Under the pieces are notes generated by a model that searched no databases, was not told the DNA's origin, and saw nothing but the letters and a program-made list of their open reading frames with translations. Both the position numbers and the translations under genes were made by a program. DNA of 64,000 nt, from the NCBI GenBank assembly GCA_033085395.1, contig JANQBS010000188.1, forward strand, positions 1 to 64,000, read 5' to 3'. Source of the stretch: Xanthoparmelia taractica (lineage: Eukaryota; Ascomycota; Lecanoromycetes; Lecanorales; Parmeliaceae). This document shows positions 49,602-63,600 of the stretch, piece by piece. Each line of letters starts with the position of its first letter. Position 1 is the first letter of the stretch.

Positions 49602-51771
49602 ATGTCTTGGAATTTGACTAAGAGTGAGGTTTCTGACATAGTTCTGCCGCTCGAGACTGATTTCCCATAGAATTCAAGGAGACCCATCTCGGTCCTTTGA
49701 AGAATTCCCTTGGGGGCCGGTCGACCTCCACGTCAACAATCAAAGCAGACTCCGTTGAACCCATGGAAGAGAAGCTGAGTTCCACCAATAGCAATGACAT
49801 TGGTGAAGTTCATGTTCTCCCTCGCCTTACCTGTGCTCATTGTTGCTAGCTGCGTCTGAAGCTATGATTTCTCCGCCTCAAGCGCCACTCAAACCTGGTA
49901 TCCTTGTTGTAACTCTTCATGAAGGCAAAGACTTCTCACTGCCTCCTCATTACCAACAGCAGTACAATCCGCAATTTCAAAACTCGGCATCGAATGGTTT
50001 CTCTGTTGCGGGATCGATGCGTGGGGACCCTCCAATATCGCGCATACCTGGTGGAGTAGCCGGATCATACGCTCAGAATCCTCGTCCCACGTCGGGCGGA
50101 GGTATCAATGCTGCCCCTACCATTCATGGTCGCTACTCATCGCGGTACCTTCCATACGCTCTCCTCGATTTCGACAAGGTTCAGGTATTTGTGGATGCGG
50201 TATCTGGAAGCCCCCAGAACCCGTACTGGCCTGGAGAGAATACCTCCTACAAATTTGATGTCTCCCGTGCTACAGAATTGACGGCGCAAATATACCTTCG
50301 AAACCCTAACGCAAAACCAGGCGCAGGTAGGAGTGAAGACATTTTCTTGGGCATAGTTCGTGTCAACCCGCGATTCGAAGAGGTCAAGCAATACGTAGAG
50401 GATCCCAAGGCGAGTAAGAAAGATCGCGAGCGAGGAATGGTTGCTTTCACGCAGCAGGAGCGACAATTGGGACAAGTGGGTAACGAGTGGCTGGATGTTG
50501 CTTTCGGAACGGGATCGCTGAAGATCGGCGTCATTTTCGTTGAGAATCGACATAGAACCTTGACGATCGAAGACTTTGAGCTCTTGAAGGTCGTTGGCAA
50601 GGGTAGCTTTGGCAAAGTGATGCAAGTCCGGTGGGTGCAAACGAGACCAGGGTGGGTTCGAAGGTTTTTTCGCTAATGGGGCAACAGGAAAAACGATACT
50701 CATCGAATCTATGCTCTCAAGACGATCCGCAAGGCCCACATCATCTCTAGATCTGAGGTTGCACACACGCTTGCTGAGCGCTCAGTCCTGGCCCAGATCA
50801 ACAATCCGTTCATTGTTCCCCTTAAATTCTCGTTCCAGTCCCCTGAAAAGCTCTACCTTGTGTTGGCCTTCGTCAATGGTGGAGAGCTTTTCCATCACCT
50901 GCAGCGCGAGCAGCGCTTCGATGTCAATCGAGCAAGGTTCTATACCGCTGAACTCCTTTGCGCCTTGGAGTGTCTACATGGTTTCAATGTCGTATATCGG
51001 GATCTCAAACCAGAAAACATCCTCCTTGACTATTCTGGACACATTGCTTTATGCGATTTCGGACTCTGTAAAATGGACATGAAGGACGAGGATCGAACGA
51101 ATAGTAAGCTTCCAGCGTGAGTATTCGCAAAGACAAAGCTTAATGTATTTGGCAGCTTTCTGCGGTACTCCTGAGTACCTTGCGCCAGAATTACTCCTCG
51201 GTCAGGGTTACGACAAATCAGTCGATTGGTGGACCTTGGGTGTGCTTCTCTACGAAATGCTGACAGGCCTGCCTCCATACTACGACGAGAACACTAACGA
51301 GATGTATCGGAAGATACTATCGGAACCTCTCCACTTCCCAGGACCAGAGATCGTACCGCTGCCGGCAAAAGACCTTTTAATACAGCTTCTTGATCGTAGA
51401 CCAGAGCATAGACTTGGGGCCAAGGGCCCGTCTGAGATCAAAGCTCACCCCTTCTTCAATGCTATCGATTGGAGGAAGTTGTTGCAGCGAAGATACGATC
51501 CAACATTCAAACCCAATGTGGTAGGTTTCCTCTTGCTTCTGTTAATCCTAAAGACAGCATCTAATCATGGCAGACCGATGCACTTGACACTGCGAACTTT
51601 GATCGAGAATTTACTCAAGAGGCGCCGACGGACTCTTACGTTGAGGGACCTACACTTTCGCAAACCATGCAACAGCAGTTCACAGGCTGGTCCTACAATC
51701 GCCCTGTTGCGGGCCTCGGAGATGCTGGTGGCAGTGTAAAGGATCCATCGTTTGGGAGCGTCACGGGCTGA
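49602..51771 (+). CDS. SCH9: AGC-family protein kinase with C2 domain (Sch9-like)
   Basis: Six exons: join(49602..49623,49671..49802,49850..50630,50688..51103,51156..51520,51574..51771), 637 residues. Sch9 is the S6-kinase-like effector of TORC1 controlling growth and lifespan. The start MSWNLTKKFKETHLGPLKNS is typical. A C2-like domain begins at PGILVVTLHEGKDFSLP (about 75) and ends near 235. The kinase domain (about 300-560) has GKGSFGKVMQVR, YRDLKPENILL, DFGLCKM and the activation-loop FCGTPEYLAPE. The C-terminal AGC tail carries DALDTANFDREFTQ and a hydrophobic motif FTGWSYNRP, the TORC1-type phosphorylation site in this family. All catalytic residues are intact. The first exon has just 22 nt, with 47-bp introns on either side of exon 2. 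Confidence 0.94.
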
Positions 51772-52713
51772 GAGGGTGTAGAAAGGGATGACGATGAGAG
51801 ACGATGATGAAAAGCATCTGATCAGGCGTAGAAAAGAGGGTGTCCTTGCCGAAGCTGGGCTTCCATGAATTAGAACCCTAACGGGCATGCGTTAGGCAGA
51901 GACCCGCACACATGCTCAGCCACTGTCGCCGAGCAAAGCATTGCGAGTAAAGCAGTCCAAACGTACCATGCCAAGCATGCACATCCGAGAATAGTACGAT
52001 AGTCTAGGGGAGCATTGGATAGATTGGGTGACTTTGATAGACGGTAAGTGAGCTCCAAGAGCAGTGTTGTGGGTACTGCCGATGTTGTCAGTCTGCAAAA
52101 CGCGATAGTACTATTACGGCTAGCTTTCCACGGTAAAAATTTACCATAGCTAAACAGCAGTTTGGTACCTGGTTATGTACAACTAGCCAACAAAATCAAG
52201 TTCCGTTTTACTGGTTGAATACATCATATTGACCGCTGAACCTGTCAAAACAAGTCGACGCACCATCTTATTTCGCAATACGTGCGAGCCAAAAAGGGTT
52301 CTTTCTTCTCGAAATTAATCTCTTGGTGGCTGAGGAATTAGAAAGTAGGACGTACTTCTATGGATTTATTGATTTGTGGCTTTTCAGATGATGATGATTA
52401 TTATGGGTTTATGGATTGGTACGGAGTAATTGTATGCAGCTCAGTGAGGTATGCCAATTAGTTCCAAGGTACCCGATACGTTAAAGTAAAACGCCTGCTT
52501 TTAGGTGGGGGCTTTAGTGGGGTAATTCTTCTAGATTTGGTCCAACGCATTTCCCATCTTTACCTTATATTTATAAAAAAGCACTCTCCTCCCTATCCTT
52601 CACAAGTTCACCACCTCAAATCGCTTTCGTCTCTTCACGCTTCACAATTACCATCTTCCCTACAATTCGTACCAAATTCATAGAAAATCACATTCTCCGT
52701 CCCTACATCGGCA
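51772..52713. promoter_or_regulatory. Intergenic region with the PGI1 promoter
   Basis: About 940 bp. The distal part shows no gene. A TATA-like TATAAAAAA at 52572-52580 is followed by a pyrimidine-rich stretch up to the PGI start, as expected for a strongly expressed glycolytic gene. Confidence 0.6.
52572..52580 (+). promoter_or_regulatory. TATA-like box upstream of PGI1
   Basis: TATAAAAAA lies 134-142 bp before the ATG at 52714, with a CT-rich leader between. The position fits a promoter element. Confidence 0.5.
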
Positions 52714-54478
<1,765 letters not shown>

Positions 54479-54824
54479 GGTGGTGTGCGTGTCTGAACGA
54501 GAAACGACGAAAGGGAAACGAATGAAGCGTGCATAGTTAGTTAATGAACATAGAGAAGTAGATGACATGTCCATATAAGTGCTACGAATTGGGTGTCCAG
54601 TGATGGCCTATGGGGCCTTGTTGTTGTGAACCAAGTCTTCATGAGTTGGGAAGAACAGGCGGAAGGCAGGAAGGCTACCTATTTCCCCTGTCCTTCGGGG
54701 ATCGATCTTCCGGCCAAAACGTGCAGCTTAAAATACTATAGCTTTCTTGGTGCATTGAACACGCCAATACTCATTTTTTGGTTTTCTCTGCAATGAGTCG
54801 GTAAAAGTCTTCCTCGCCCTTGTC
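54479..54824. other. Intergenic region, no gene seen
   Basis: About 346 bp between PGI1 and the ER glycoprotein gene. It contains the PGI1 3' UTR and the next promoter. Confidence 0.45.
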
Positions 54825-55946
54825 ATGGCACTTGTCAGCCCTTGCAGTACATGGCTGGTCTGCTCCACCCTTGTTTGTTGCTTTTCTTTCCTTGCAAAAG
54901 CTGTCAGCCCAGACAAAGCAGAAGAAAATGCCAGCTATGCGCCTGGGGACGCAATACCTGTTAGCTGTTTAAATAGGACTGTGTGAGTCTTCAATCCTTC
55001 GGTCCAAGAGCGGCACGATTGTATGAGGAAGGTAGAGAAATACTTGGACTAATTGTTGACCATGGTGCTTGTGCGCAGTGATACTGGAGAACATGTAAGC
55101 AAGCAGAGACACTCAAGTTCAACACTCGAATGGCCATGCCTTCTTAAAGTGCTATCCGGGCATTGACTTTGGCAGATCACAGATGATCAGGGCCAGCTTC
55201 AGTATATACCTTTTATGACATGTAACGAGACGGGGCGACCTCTCGAGCTTTACTTTGGCGTTGAGAAAGGCATGCCAATGTTCTTGATTTATGTGTGCAT
55301 TTTGCTGACACTTCTAGACATTAACTGCACCCTCGAGTCCATTGATGATCCTCTCTTCCACCTCCTCGAGTTTTACATCCACAATGATGCCCCTCTAACA
55401 TGCCGCATTCCCACGCATCCCCAGACCTCCACGCAGATATCCTCACCCTCATCCGCCTCTTCCACAACTGACGACTTCATACCTCTTATATTCGCTCTCT
55501 CCGGTGCTCTTCAGCTTTCCCACCTACATATATCGCCTAAACTGAATGTGCTTCTACACACAAGCCCTGAATTAGCGACCCAGGACGCAGATATATTAGC
55601 TGCGACGGCATACTCTTCGCCCTCACTCTCCTCCGCATCCACAAGGATCGTGATTGGAGATCCGCTTGCCCTTCAGCTTTCAGTGCGTTGGTACACTAGT
55701 CCAACTCTACCGCCATCGACAACAGGGAAAGCTGGTCTAGGAGGTCATGTACATTTTAGCACGGTAGTGTATTGCTTGTTAAGCGGCGGTGTTGGCGTGG
55801 CGGCGAGCCTGGCTTACTTCAGAGGCGTAGAGTTGCCGAGAAGGATTAAAAGGTATGGCAAAGACAGAATGGGAGGGGAGAGGGGTGGTAGCTACGCATT
55901 TCCAGGAACAGGAATGAACGGTTATGGGACGGGAAAGAGAGATTGA
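54825..55946 (+). CDS. Uncharacterised ER/secretory single-pass membrane glycoprotein
   Basis: The model is join(54825..54982,55079..55094,55176..55269,55318..55946), 298 residues. A signal peptide (about residues 1-27, hydrophobic LVCSTLVCCFSFLAKA) is followed by YAPGDAIPVSCLNRTV, DTGEHITDDQGQLQYIPFM, TCNETGRPLELYFGVEKD and INCTLESIDDPLFHLLEFYI. It resembles a conserved fungal family I remember without a function. Four N-glycosylation sequons (NAS, NRT, NET, NCT) and Cys residues fit a lumenal domain. A membrane helix near 255 (VVYCLLSGGVGVAASLAYF) precedes a basic cytosolic tail ending GKRD. Exon 2 is 16 nt. The third intron (55270-55317) starts with GC and is a multiple of three, so an unspliced reading would insert 16 hydrophobic residues. 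Removal fits the family better. Confidence 0.75.
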
Positions 55947-57219
55947 TTCCTTATAGAGAGGAGGCTGCTCTTTTGTGGGCCTTTGCGAGTGGTTATACCC
56001 CTTGTCCGTGTTACTAGCGGGAAGCTGTCTAGCGAAAGATTCAAAGCGCATTCCCTCTGTCCTTCCTTTCATGCGCTCGCTTCATGTACGAGTTGGTAGT
56101 GCATATATGAGTGATGGATTCTACCTGTGGTTCATGGCAACTGTTCGATATCCCGGCGGTATGTTCGGTTCTGGAATAATGGCTGCGGTCCCCCTGGGAT
56201 CTACATGCAAATTGCCAGCGCATAGGTCGATACAGCATCATAGGATATAGGGCTTGGTCAGATATCGAAGGTAAGGTAGTGGAGAGGCTTGCATATCATA
56301 AATTGTCTGCTTCGAGACCGCTTAATCCGCGAAAGAATGCTATGATGTTCTGGTGAGCCTTGTACTCCACAGGCCACGTTTTCTTCGATGCTTTATTTCA
56401 TCTTTCATCGTTCCTCCTCTGTAGCAGAGTCAATCACAAAGAGGAGTGAAGAGACTGTCGACGAATGATGACTCCTTCTGCTTCCCAGACAAAGTTTGCA
56501 CCTTCGGAAACGGACTCGCTGCCGATCGTCCTCGCTGCGTAATTGTTTCAACAACAGCTTGTGAAGGCTACATTACTCAATGCTGAATGTTGCTTCAGGG
56601 TCTTAGATCTCTCATACTTATTGTCAAAAATTTCTTCTGTTCTGCAATGGCGCTTCGCAATTATGTCTATTCACCAGGAGGACTGCATACGGTAAAAGGC
56701 GTGCTAACTAGCAATGCTCAAGCAATCGAGGTGTGTGGGTGGTTTATCCTAGGTTAGGAGAATCAGCGCAAGAGATCAGCTATTTGGGGCTGCGACGTGA
56801 CACGAGCAGGTATCTCATTATTACCGCCAACTAGTTCGGACGAGCATCATCTTTGAGTAGGGTAAGATCTCGACGGATTACTGACACAAGAGGCCAGAGT
56901 AGGTACGAGGCTCAGCAGGATACTTCAACCATTCAAGGCGCAATATCATAGCAGGGCGTACAGGACTTGGTCTTTTCACAACGGTAGTTAGACAGCACTA
57001 AGAGTAAGGGCCAAAGAACACTAGCGTCACAAGACGGTGAGTTAGTAGAAAGGATGGTATTTAATCGAATACTATTTTATTCAATCACTCAATTTACATG
57101 ACAATATTAGGTTGAGATTCTGGTACCTTTTAATTGATAGATCCTAATTATGGTCTTCTGGCCTAGCCTCCCTATCTCCTGAGCTGAGACCAATCGTAAC
57201 AAATCCAGGTCAAATTTCA
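55947..57219. other. 1.3-kb intergenic region, no gene seen
   Basis: This is the 3' side of both flanking genes. I found no coding pattern or obvious repeat. The last 150 bp is AT-rich. Confidence 0.45.
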
Positions 57220-58245
57220 TTATGCTCCCTTACGCAAGATCCCAACATGGACGGCAAACCCTGAACTCTCTTTGAGCCCGTCAATCAGAAGATCATCAGG
57301 TATTCTCCACACTTTGAAAAGCTTGTGGAAAGCTTTCAGCCAAGTTTCGAAAACTATATCAGAGCGTAGCTGCTGAGCGACAATACACAAAGTTGGCTTC
57401 TTGGCCAAGTCTGCGGCAGCCAGCTGGCAGATATCAGCACATGTGCGTACGAAGGGAGGGACGAGCGCTTCGTTGTAGATACAGTCGCACGCTATGATGG
57501 CACCAATGACTTGGGACACATCTGCTGAATTTGTACCCATCATTGCGGGTAGACTTGACGCCAAGCTTGATTCCCAGTCCAAGGCTATAACTTCTATTTT
57601 GCCGCTAGCAGATACACTGGCATTATCAGCATGCACTTTGCCATAGTTCTTAGCGACACTGCAGCCTGAGTGCTTTTCTTTAGGGTTGTTGTCCTTGATA
57701 TTAGCCTTCAGCAATTTGAAGACGTACTCCTGATCGGTGGCGATATATCTGCCAACCCGGCAAGCCAATGTGATGGCTAAAATGCCAGCAATGCCAGACC
57801 CTAGCTCCAGCACTATCGAGCTCTTGTCGAGAACAGATGATCGAAATAAAACATTGCTGTCTGACCCAACCCACTGCGCAAACAACGGGGTGATCTTCCA
57901 CACAACAGCACCAGTAGTACCCCCCTCTCGGTTGGACAACAAGAGTGCAGGTGACTGTCGGATATTCAGGTCCCTCCCGCCAACAGTGATCTCCAGACTC
58001 GTAGCTTTTGCATCCACGGACCCGAGATCTTCAGCCAAGATTTGCTGAGCAAACAAGAGAAAGGTCTCTTCTTCTGGATCCTCAATATCAGCTCCAAATG
58101 ATGAGAGCAAATCTTCTAGTGGCATTGCAAGGCATGAAAAGCTTTCGATCTTCAAGAGACTCCCGCGCAAGACGTGTAAGCACGAAGGAACCCTATTGGT
58201 AACAGGAAGCAGAACGCTGGTTTGACTGTAAATGATTAGATGCAT
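57220..58245 (-). CDS. METTL21/Rkm5-like lysine methyltransferase
   Basis: A single-exon, SAM-dependent class I methyltransferase of 341 residues from 58245, or 301 residues from the second Met at 58125 (MPLEDLLSSFGADIEDPEEE), which looks more like family starts. The SAM site is IVLELGSGIAGILAI, with the acidic ATDQ after strand 2. The post-I region has GKIEVIALDWESSL, and the substrate-side block IGAIIACDCIYNEALVPPFV matches the DC-x-Y motif of this family. Yeast Rkm5 methylates a lysine of ribosomal protein L1, and related enzymes target chaperones or elongation factors. The precise target is inference. The gene starts only about 200-300 bp from the RIP-affected block but is itself not AT-enriched, so it is outside the mutated zone. 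Confidence 0.85.
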   Translation of the reverse strand: MHLIIYSQTSVLLPVTNRVPSCLHVLRGSLLKIESFSCLAMPLEDLLSSFGADIEDPEEETFLLFAQQILAEDLGSVDAKATSLEITVGGRDLNIRQSPALLLSNREGGTTGAVVWKITPLFAQWVGSDSNVLFRSSVLDKSSIVLELGSGIAGILAITLACRVGRYIATDQEYVFKLLKANIKDNNPKEKHSGCSVAKNYGKVHADNASVSASGKIEVIALDWESSLASSLPAMMGTNSADVSQVIGAIIACDCIYNEALVPPFVRTCADICQLAAADLAKKPTLCIVAQQLRSDIVFETWLKAFHKLFKVWRIPDDLLIDGLKESSGFAVHVGILRKGA

Positions 58246-58480
58246 AGAAAGAGTAGAACAGGGAGAGCAAAGGCTCCAAAAGGGATTTGCACTGTCCCAA
58301 GACGCTGGACGCTGTCAGTAAGATCCTACGTGTCAAGGCGTATCGTCATAGCCATATCGGGTAAAATACATCATCGAGATGAGACGATGGATGATCATTA
58401 TTAGGGGGATTCAGATCAGGTTACCAACGAAATTTGACTCCTGCGTGCATTAGGTGTATTAGCTGTTTTCCAAGTAGTTA
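58246..58480. other. Boundary between gene-bearing and AT-rich DNA
   Basis: This is the promoter side of the methyltransferase. Base composition shifts from balanced to strongly AT-rich within about 200 bp before 58500. Confidence 0.6.
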
Positions 58481-59107
58481 CGCGTAAGGACCCTATCTGA
58501 TCTAGATCTGATCCTTAAAAATATAAAGCCTTATTAAGTATAGCGACTAAGGACTTTCTTCGTAGTATAATAATCTCGAGTTAGATCTTTAAAGAACTAC
58601 CTCTTAATTATTTATATTATTATTACTATATCTCGACTTAATAAGAAAAGAAGACTAATATTAATAATTATTATTAGATTGACGATCTGAATAGAATCAC
58701 CGACCTAATCTAGATCGGCGACGTGATAGTGATATTAAATCGACGATATACTGCAAATGTGTGTGTGTATAAAGATATATTCTAACTAAGCTAAGTGTTA
58801 ATGTTTAAATATAAGTATTATTATTAAGCGTTTTCGTAATATCTATTAACAATAAGAGAAAAGAAACTTATATTTTTATAAACGTTTTACTTAATAAAGC
58901 ACGATTAGCGACGAGCTAATTAATCTAATTATCGTCTATAATAAGATTAACGAGCGAAATTAAGAAGAAAAATATTAGAGAGAAAAAATTTATATTAATA
59001 ATTAATAAAAAACTTTCTATCTTTCTTCTATTAAGATTCTTTATTTCTCTTATTAATATACTTCTATTAATATTAAAACTTTTCGATTCTTTTAAGACGT
59101 TCGAGTT

Positions 59108-59263
59108 TCTTCTTTTTAATTAAATTTATAATTATATTAAGACTAATTATAATTTTAATTATCTTTAATAATATTTTAACGAAAATCTTCTTTTTAATTA
59201 AGTCTATAATCGTGTTAAGATTAGTTATAATCTTAATTATCTTTAATAATATCTTAACGAGAA
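59108..59263. repeat. Two 78-bp tandem copies inside the RIP block
   Basis: 59108-59185 and 59186-59263 align without gaps. By eye they differ at about ten positions, all transitions (A/G or C/T). That pattern fits duplication followed by RIP-type mutation. Confidence 0.75.
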
Positions 59264-60445
59264 TCGTTTTCTTTCTTTTTCGAGTTAATTATATAAACTT
59301 ATCGTCTATTAATTCGTTCTTACTCGTAATCTTATTTATTTTCTTCGTAACGTTCTTATTATTAGCGTATAGTAATAGATTATTAATATCGAGAACGGGG
59401 ATTTATTAACGATCTTTATAATCGCGAACTCGTCTCTATTCTTATAATTTAATATCTTAGCTTAATTAATATTAAACGTATTTTAATAAGAAACTTAATA
59501 AAGTCTTTTTTATATTATTAATCTTAGCTATATTATTAAGATTATATAATAGATTCTAATCTAGTACGATATTAGAAGTCTCGAATATAGAACTTAAACT
59601 TCTTATAATATTAATATTTTTATTAATTTAATAAATTCTTACTTAGATAATTTATTTCTTTACGTTCTCTAAGGACTAAAAATCGCTTATTAATTTATCT
59701 TTTATCTATTTAATCGATTATAAGATATTTTCGATTTTATTAAGATTTTACGTTAACGCGTAAGACTTACTTTAGCGATTATTAGATTCTTATAACTTTC
59801 GTATTATCGAAATAAATTAATTATTATTTAAGATTAATTTATCGAAGAAGAATTTAAGAATCTATTAATAGATATTAATAACTTCGTATTTAAAGTTAAA
59901 AACTAAAGTCTTATCTTTTTTAATTAGTCTATTTCGAATATAATAGCGAGTATCGCTTATTATTAATTATATTATAGTAAGCGCGTTCTTTAAGATCGTT
60001 ATACTTTTCTATAGAATATTCTTAAATAGAGTATATCTCTTCTAATAGAATTTCTCTATTATCTTATTAAATTCTAATTTATTATTTTCAATATCGATAA
60101 TTAGAAATTCTTATTAATATTTTATTAGAGTATTAAGTCTTATTAAAATAACATTATTAAACTTAAGAAAGCGTGTCGTAATATATACTATCGCTCTCGT
60201 TATTAATTATAATATTATATTAGAAGAAAGCGTTAGTTCGCGTATCGACTTAATAAAAGTAGTAATCTCTTATAGTCTATCTAAAGTCGTTTTTAATTAC
60301 GCTAGCGAATTATACGCGATAATCTCTATTTAATAAGTTAATTAATAAGTTATTTATATAATCTATAAAGTTAATTAACGAGTTAATAAATTATTAATTT
60401 CAAGTGAAAGAGAATCGCGTATTATATTAATATTTTTTATATTTT

Positions 60446-60633
60446 CGTTACGAAGTTACTATGTGCAAGTAATAAGTGAGTGAGAAGATAATGTATTTCT
60501 ATGGAGAGCTCGGAGAATAAGTACCTGCTGCAGCCTTGCGCTACTACCAATGTATCCTAGCCTCCCCAACTCCTTCTCTAGTGAGGAAGTCGCCTTCCGT
60601 AGGAAGTCCCTGCGGAAGACTTAGCTCGTAACA
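60446..60633. mobile_element. Balanced-composition island with inverted ends, possible solo LTR
   Basis: About 188 bp of normal base composition sits inside the AT-rich block. It is bounded by GTTACGA (60447-60453) and TCGTAAC (60626-60632), followed by A. TGTTACGA...TCGTAACA-like ends recall fungal Ty3/Gypsy LTRs. It contains an internal hairpin CTTCC-GTA-GGAAG near 60592-60604. No 5-bp target duplication is seen at these edges. A remnant spared by RIP or a later insertion would look the same. Confidence 0.4.
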
Positions 60634-63600
60634 GAAGTATTAATTCGAGATTCTTTTTAACAATATAAAAAAGTATAAATATAAAGCGAGTCTTATTAGT
60701 CGTTAAAGAATAATAAGATTAAATTATATATATAATAAAAAGAAATTTACTATTTTACTTATTCTCGTATATCTTCGCGCGATTATTAGTTTTCTAAGAA
60801 TTTAGAGTACTAATTCGAGTAGTTTTAATATCTTCGTGTAAGATATATATATCTTAATAAATAATATCTTTAATTAAGTTATTAAATAGTTTATTAATTA
60901 TTAATCTTATATTTAGATAATTTAAAATAATATAATCGTTTAATTAAAAGACTATCGATTAATAATTTTACACTATCTCTTTATAAGATATCTATTATAA
61001 GAATTTTATAGATTATAAGATTAAATAGAAGTGTATATTTAAGTAATTATATTATAGTATTATTAATCTTTAATATTACGCTATTTTAATTAAATTTAAT
61101 AGATATAAGATACTAAGATTTATTCTTAAATATAGATTCTTACGCTTATATATACGAGCTATATTAATAATCGAACTTCTTTAACTTCTTATATTAATAA
61201 CGCGATTTTTATTTTACGTTATAAATTAAGAACTCGTTATTCGTAAGTCTTTTTATAGAGTTATTAATCGTAATTTATATTAAATTTATAATTAATAATC
61301 TTATTAAATTCTTTTTATTAATTATTTTATTAATTTTATTATTCGTTATAATAAATAAAAGTAAGATACTTAATAAAGATATAAGATATATTAAACTAAA
61401 GCGAGATGCAATAATATTAATATAGACTTTATTACGAAAAATATTATAGAAAAATAAAAGAAATAAGATTATTATAATACGAAGTGAGATTTATTAATAA
61501 ATTAAATTTCGCTATTATTTTATTTTACTTATCTTATCTTAGCGATTATTAATAATATATTAATTACTATTTTACGTTTAATAAACGATAGTTTAACGTT
61601 ATTGTAATATCTAGACGAAGTTATTAATTATATTAAGTATAATTAATAGTTAATAACGATTAACTACGACGACGTGACGAAGATAAGAGATATTCTCTCT
61701 CGTAGTTATTTAAAATATTCTTAGCGCTATAAAATAAATTCTTATTATATTATTAATTATACTTTAATTTCCAATCTTTTTATCTTATTAGATACTCGAT
61801 AATTTTTTTTTCTCGATTATAGCGCTATTATTATTTATCTATAAGCTTCTTAATTTTATAATTATATTAATTTTTATTAAACTCGAAGATCGTCGAGAAT
61901 TAACTTAATTTTATATCTTAATAATAAGAATTCTCTCTTTTAAGAGTTAATTTAAGTTATATAATTAAAATAATTAAATAAATCTTTTAGTACGCTAATA
62001 TCTTTAGCTTATATATAAGATTATTAATTTTTTTTATATTTTAAATAATCTCGCGCGTTAATTAATAAACTTATAATTTATTATCTTTAATATTATATAT
62101 CTCTAATATAAATTTAAAAAGATTATATTATTAACTTTTAGAGAGATTAAGCGATAATAAGAATTATAAATAATTTTTATCTTTACGTTAGTCTAAGCGA
62201 TTATATTTATAATCTTCTTAATATTAATTATTCGCTTATTAAGAAAATCGTTATTAATCTTAAATCGATAGTAAAGATAAAAGAATATCACGAAGACGAT
62301 AATTATAAATAATCTTATTCGAACTTAATTTATTAGAGACGTTAAGTAAATTATTTAAAATATCTCTAAGACGAAATAAATACTTAATTTAATTTATTTT
62401 CGAGTTATTAATTAATATCGTAAGATAATCTCGATAATCTAATTTATTCTTTTCGATTAATTATCGATATAAGAATAATAAATAGAGCTTATTAGAAACG
62501 CTATATTAAGTTTTTAAAATATTATTTTTTAGAAAGTTAATATAAACTTTTTATCTCTAAGATAAAGTAATTAATAATTTTTAATTAATAATTATATCTA
62601 GAAATACGCTAGCTTAGTCTTTTATTAAGTATATATCTTTATTAAAAATTAACGTAATTCTTTTCGAAAACTTATATATTTATCGAAATAATCAAGTTCG
62701 TTTTCACTCTACCTACTCGAATCTCGTCTAGTATAGTCTTGGCATTATTATATCTAGTCTCATAGATCTATAGAGCAAGAAAATTAAGTATTCTACTATC
62801 TATCTTTTAATAGATTATAAGCCCGAGACTTTAGACCTCGTTTAGTAATTTAATACTTATTATATAAGCGTACTCTTATATCTCTCTCTTTATAAGTTAT
62901 TCTATCTTATAGAATTATTTATCTTTTCTACGAGGGTATTTAATATAAATATATTACTATAATATAAAAAATCTCTACTAAGATTCTCAAAGATTTAGAA
63001 ATATTCGATATAATATTATATCGACGAGATAACTATATCTCGATACTATAGATATATTATACGTCTATTAGCGATAAGCTTTAACTTTAAACAAGTCTTA
63101 GCTTTTATTAGAATATTAGTTCTATCGACTATATAAATTATAAAAATTAAGTTATATTTAGATTAATAATTTATCGTAAATAATTAAAAAACTTAGCTCT
63201 CGAACTTACTAAAATAATCTAGTAAACGTATATATTTAAAATGCGATATGCTCGTCGATTATATTAGTTAATAGATACGACTTAATAATTAAATTAATTA
63301 GTTTCTAAAGCTTCTTAAAATTTTAGAAAATAATATTACTTTTAAATACTTTATTTAGAGTAAACGAATACTTTAAAATTAATTAAAATATTTTATTAGA
63401 TCTTTATAAAGACTCTTTATAGTTATGTAAATTGTCTTAAATATTAATTAATTTACTCTATTAGATATTCTACGAAGCTATTCTAAAATAATTGCTATTA
63501 TATTAAATATAATCGCTATAAAGCTTATAACTAATCTTAAAGATATATTAAAATTAATTAATTTAAAGATTTATTTAATCTAAAAATAATCTTTAAGAGA

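Noticed and set aside
59212..59409. 65-codon ORF, hydrophobic, in the AT-rich block
   Set aside because: It consists of AT-biased codons in RIP-mutated DNA; the hydrophobic look follows from T-rich codons.
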